Below, in pieces: positions 1 through 5,352 of a stretch of 5,352 nt of DNA (positions within the stretch are counted from its first letter, which is position 1; the number at the start of each line of letters is the position of its first letter). The translations under genes were made by a program, and so were the position numbers. The notes under the pieces are model-generated. The model ran no database searches and was not told the origin of the DNA. It worked only from the letters and a program-made list of their open reading frames with translations. Location of the stretch: NCBI GenBank assembly GCA_900752545.1, contig CAADVS010000087.1, positions 1-5,352 of the forward strand, in the 5' to 3' direction. Source of the stretch: an uncultured Collinsella sp. GTDB taxonomy: Bacteria; Actinomycetota; Coriobacteriia; Coriobacteriales; Coriobacteriaceae.

Positions 1-3036
<3,036 letters not shown>

Positions 3037-3060
3037 CGTGCGAGTCGCATAAACGACATT

Positions 3061-3094
3061 GAATGCCGCTCCGGGAAACCGGGGCGGCATTTTT
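3061..3094 (+). terminator. Rho-independent terminator of rpoC
   Basis: Bases 3063-3074 pair with 3079-3090, a 12-bp stem whose only non-Watson-Crick pair is U3070-G3083. A3062-T3091 can extend it. The loop is GAAA (3075-3078), a stable GNRA tetraloop closed by G-C pairs. The stem runs into a T run at 3090-3094. It lies 24 bases after the rpoC stop, where the operon terminator is expected. Confidence 0.93.
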
Positions 3095-3167
3095 GCGTTT
3101 GGGGCCAGCGCGCCCGTGGGGTTTTCATTGTTGGGCGCCTTCTTTGAATCGCCAGTGGAATGGGCGG

Positions 3168-3196
3168 TTGCGAACTATGGCAAAGATACGAATCAT
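3168..3196 (+). promoter_or_regulatory. weak candidate sigma70-type promoter for the M20 hydrolase gene
   Basis: TTGCGA at 3168-3173 and AATCAT at 3191-3196 are separated by 17 bases and each matches the consensus at four of six positions. A second, weaker candidate is TTGTGT at 3237-3242 with TATGTA at 3260-3265, also spaced by 17. The hydrolase gene should have its own promoter because a strong terminator separates it from rpoC, but the sequence does not single one out. Confidence 0.25.
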
Positions 3197-3281
3197 GAGC
3201 ACAGCTCACGCCCTTGTGATCGCCGCCGTAGCATGCTTGTGTTAGGGTTGAATGGGGAATATGTAAAACGCCGGTATGGGC

Positions 3282-3289
3282 GAGGAAGG
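3282..3289 (+). promoter_or_regulatory. ribosome binding site of the M20 hydrolase gene
   Basis: GAGGAAGG is a good Shine-Dalgarno match, eight bases before the ATG at 3298. It fixes the start there rather than at the in-frame ATG at 3385, which has no such site and lies closer to the conserved core. Confidence 0.75.
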
Positions 3290-3297
3290 TACGCGAG

Positions 3298-4548
3298 ATG
3301 CCAAGCGCCGAAAAAGCCAAGAAAGAGCAGCGCAACCAGGAGTGCTGCAAAGTCAGCGAGGAAATCAAGCAACGCGCGGCAGACATGGAGAAGGAAATCA
3401 TCGCTGAGCGCCGTTATTTCCATAAGCATCCCGAGCTATCGCTGAAAGAGACCGAGACAGCAAATGCCCTTTGCTGGCGTCTTGCCTCTATGGGCATCGA
3501 ATACACCCGCGTACCTGGAAACGGCATTATCGCGACCATCAAAGGAACGGCACCCGACGCGTATGACGCAGAGGGAAATCCGCGCCGTCGTATCGCGCTG
3601 CGAAGCGACATTGACGCCCTGCCCGTAACCGAGCTCACGGGCGCTCCGTATGCGTCGGAAAACGAAGGCGTCATGCATGCGTGTGGCCACGACTGCCATA
3701 TGTCCATGCTGCTCGGCGCGGCGCGCATTCTTTTGGGCATGACCGATGAAATCCATGGGGAAGTGCGCTTGCTGTTCCAGCCTGCCGAGGAATGCTCCGT
3801 TGGCTCTCGCATGATGATCAAGGCGGGGGCGCTCGATGGCGTCGATACGATTTTCGGCACGCATATTTGGAGCGAAGTCGATGCGGGAACTATTTCATGC
3901 GCGCCTGGCCAGCGCATGGCCAACACCGACTGGTTCCGCATCGACATCAAGGGCGTGAGCGCTCATGGCTCCATGCCCCACAAAGGCGTCGATGCCGTGG
4001 TGGTTGCGGCCGAAATCGTGGTGGCGCTTCAGGTTCTTGTGAGCCGCGACATTTCCCCCTTCGAGCCCCTCGTGGTTACCGTGGGCGAAATCCATGGAGG
4101 CGAAGCCCGTAACATCATGGCTGGATCGGCCTACCTTACGGGCACGATTCGTACGTGGAGCGACAAAACGCGCAAAGCCATGCCCGAGCGCCTGGAACAT
4201 CTTATCCAGCGTTCGGCGAAAGCGTTCAACGCGAAGGCGAAACTCACGTATCAAGAAGGCAATGCCGGTCTGTCGAACGATTCCGAATGCGCCGAGCGTT
4301 GCCGCAAGTCTGTCGTAAAGCTGTTCGGCGAAGAGGCGGTCAGCGATTACGAAGGTACCCTCGCAGGTGAAGACTTCAGCGAATATCTCGATGTCGTGCC
4401 TGGCGTGTTTGTGTTCCTTGGCTGCCGAAACCCCGATGTTGATGCGGTGTATCCTCAGCACAGCGGGTACTATACGGTCGATGAAAGCGTTCTGAAAAAC
4501 GGTGCGGCGCTTGCCGCCCAATATGCCATCGATTTTCTGGCAGAATAA
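3298..4548 (+). CDS. M20 family (M20D-type) metal-dependent amidohydrolase
   Basis: This 416-residue protein matches the family of hippurate, N-acyl-amino-acid and aminobenzoyl-glutamate hydrolases, which cleave amide bonds using a bound metal pair. RRYFHKHPELS (39-49) is the usual N-terminal signature, and LRSDIDALP (101-109) precedes the metal site. Expected ligands are present: Cys129 and His131 in HACGHD, Glu164-Glu165 in QPAEE (catalytic base plus ligand), His189 in GTHIW and His388 in QHSG. The lid/dimerisation domain starts near 212 and includes SAHGSMPHKGVDA. GEDFSEYL (357-364) is also typical. No signal peptide or membrane segment is seen, so it should be cytosolic. The first 38 residues form a charged, Lys/Glu-rich extension with a Cys pair at 16-17, longer than usual for the family. 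Length is otherwise normal. The substrate cannot be read from sequence, so no gene symbol (hipO, abgB) is given. Confidence 0.93.
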   Translation: MPSAEKAKKEQRNQECCKVSEEIKQRAADMEKEIIAERRYFHKHPELSLKETETANALCWRLASMGIEYTRVPGNGIIATIKGTAPDAYDAEGNPRRRIALRSDIDALPVTELTGAPYASENEGVMHACGHDCHMSMLLGAARILLGMTDEIHGEVRLLFQPAEECSVGSRMMIKAGALDGVDTIFGTHIWSEVDAGTISCAPGQRMANTDWFRIDIKGVSAHGSMPHKGVDAVVVAAEIVVALQVLVSRDISPFEPLVVTVGEIHGGEARNIMAGSAYLTGTIRTWSDKTRKAMPERLEHLIQRSAKAFNAKAKLTYQEGNAGLSNDSECAERCRKSVVKLFGEEAVSDYEGTLAGEDFSEYLDVVPGVFVFLGCRNPDVDAVYPQHSGYYTVDESVLKNGAALAAQYAIDFLAE

Positions 4549-4605
4549 CGCTGGGCGAACACAGGCGCGAAACCCAATGAATCGCGACGGTATTAATTGA
4601 GAGTC

Positions 4606-4611
4606 AAGGAG
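4606..4611 (+). promoter_or_regulatory. ribosome binding site of the PAS-like gene
   Basis: AAGGAG sits six bases before the ATG at 4618. This near-ideal Shine-Dalgarno decides the start, ruling out the in-frame TTG at 4597, which would place the site inside the coding region. Confidence 0.85.
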
Positions 4612-4617
4612 ACCTCT

Positions 4618-5127
4618 ATGGATGGGCAGCAGATGAACGAAGGCCTTTTATGCGACGCCGATCGCCAGCTCATCGCAAGCGCTGCTCGCTTGCAGAAATA
4701 TGTCGAAGCCCCCGTTCCTGCAGGGCTTCTTGGCGAGTTGTCGGACGATTTGCTGAAGCTCGCTTTCATTCCGTATGCGTCGAGGTCGAAACTCTCGAGT
4801 CTGTATGGGCCGGGTCTCGATTTCATGAGCCTTGTCAGCGCCGACTGGCGCGAGGCTTTTTCTCAGGGCGCATTGCGCATGCACAACGCGAAAACGATTA
4901 GCTTCCCAACGCATATCGAAATGGCGAATGGCGAGGCCGTTGAGCTCTCTATCTCTGAGAATGCGCAGGAAGGCGGGCCTGCGTGGTTTCTGTCGTATGT
5001 TCCCATTGTCGAGCATATGAAGCTGCGTCGCGATTGCGTTGCCGAGGCGAAGGCCGAATCGGAAAAGCCCCGACTCCCCAAAGAGCCGCTCCCGGCGCTT
5101 ATGGAGGACGGTTTTGCGGGTATGTAG
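4618..5127 (+). CDS. putative PAS-like sensory domain protein, 169 aa, ending at an amber codon
   Basis: I do not recognise a named family. Residues about 31-132 have the look of a PAS fold. PVPAGLL begins a first strand. A helical middle includes LLKLAFIPYASR, followed by DFMSLVSADWREAF, which resembles the PAS 'hpdD' helix. Two strands then follow, around TISFPTHIEMANGEAVEL and GGPAWFLSYVPI. An alpha-helical stretch (133-148) follows, then a proline-rich tail (PRLPKEPLP) of linker character. No catalytic or DNA-binding domain is present before the TAG, so as written it is a sensor without an output. It starts 69 bases after the hydrolase stop with no obvious terminator between, so co-transcription is possible. 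The same frame continues open after the TAG, so this may be only the N-terminal part of a larger protein. That it is a real gene is well supported by its RBS and coding character. The PAS assignment is tentative. Confidence 0.75.
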   Translation: MDGQQMNEGLLCDADRQLIASAARLQKYVEAPVPAGLLGELSDDLLKLAFIPYASRSKLSSLYGPGLDFMSLVSADWREAFSQGALRMHNAKTISFPTHIEMANGEAVELSISENAQEGGPAWFLSYVPIVEHMKLRRDCVAEAKAESEKPRLPKEPLPALMEDGFAGM

Positions 5128-5145
5128 GAATCTGAAGATTATCTC

Positions 5146-5352
5146 GTGAACCCTGTGCCCCTCGCCGTTTTGAACGAGCTCGATTCAATGGATGCCGAGT
5201 TTTCTTCGTTCGTCTGGGTGTCGCAACGCCGCAACGAACAGATTGCCGAATATGAGCAGCGCAATATCGACGTATTGGAATTGCTGAATCGCGATTGGGA
5301 CTATGCGCTGTCCAACCGCGTGCTTCGGTATTACGAAGGCAAGGTCATTTTC
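5146..5352 (+). CDS. hypothetical protein, 3'-truncated by the window edge; same frame as the preceding gene
   Basis: The frame that follows the TAG at 5125-5127 is open for all 75 codons to the window edge, while the other two + frames hit stops within the first 30 bases. The translation looks like real protein, with a charged helical stretch around RRNEQIAEYEQRNIDVLELL and then DWDYALSNRVLRYYEGKV. The start is uncertain. GTG at 5146 has a weak GAAGA seven bases upstream, while ATG at 5188 and GTG at 5155 have no convincing site. If GTG 5146 is right, only 18 bases separate it from the preceding stop and translation could be coupled. Otherwise this is the continuation of the PAS-like protein beyond an in-frame amber. 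No family is recognised from the visible 69 codons. Confidence 0.5.
   Translation, partial: MNPVPLAVLNELDSMDAEFSSFVWVSQRRNEQIAEYEQRNIDVLELLNRDWDYALSNRVLRYYEGKVIF

Noticed and set aside
3059..3445. 128-codon plus-strand frame from the terminator into the hydrolase gene
   Set aside because: It begins before and runs through the terminator hairpin, lacks a Shine-Dalgarno site and overlaps the hydrolase in another frame.
3895..4521. 208-codon minus-strand frame inside the hydrolase gene
   Set aside because: It lies opposite a well-supported M20 gene. Long antisense frames are common opposite GC-rich coding sequence, and the product has no recognisable motif.
4566..4586. Possible hairpin after the hydrolase gene (CGCGA / TCGCG)
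   Set aside because: The stem is only 5 bp with an 11-base loop and no T run follows, so it does not qualify as a terminator.
4597..4617. TTG at 4597 as the start of the PAS-like gene
   Set aside because: The strong AAGGAG at 4606-4611 lies inside that extension and is correctly spaced for the ATG at 4618.

Overview
The window comes from a moderately GC-rich bacterium. The RpoC part lacks the large trigger-loop insertion of the enterobacterial enzyme and carries a long, unusual C-terminal extension. Together with the general codon style, this suggests an actinobacterial lineage, and my best guess is Coriobacteriia (Eggerthellaceae-like). That placement is an inference from memory of the families and was not tested by a search.

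Layout, all on the + strand. Positions 1-3036 are the 3' two-thirds or so of rpoC, the beta' subunit of RNA polymerase, open at the left edge. A strong intrinsic terminator follows at about 3061-3094, so the rpo operon ends here. About 200 bases of spacer then hold only weak promoter candidates. Positions 3298-4548 encode an intact M20-family (M20D-type) metal-dependent amidohydrolase with all expected metal ligands. After 69 bases with no clear terminator comes a 169-residue protein (4618-5127) that looks like a lone PAS-type sensory domain. It ends in an amber codon. Directly after that codon the same frame stays open to the right edge (5128-5352), so this is either a closely spaced second gene or one longer protein split by a stop codon.

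The most notable feature is at the end of RpoC. The extension of about 225 residues contains a helix-hairpin-helix segment (about nt 2593-2772) that aligns without gaps to the C-terminal domain of the RNA polymerase alpha subunit. It keeps most of the residues known to contact promoter UP-element DNA. This looks like an extra alpha-CTD-like module carried by beta'. The second point of interest is the in-frame amber codon at 5125-5127.

The housekeeping rpoC and the downstream genes are probably independent transcription units. The hydrolase and the PAS-like gene could share a transcript, but nothing in the sequence ties their functions together.
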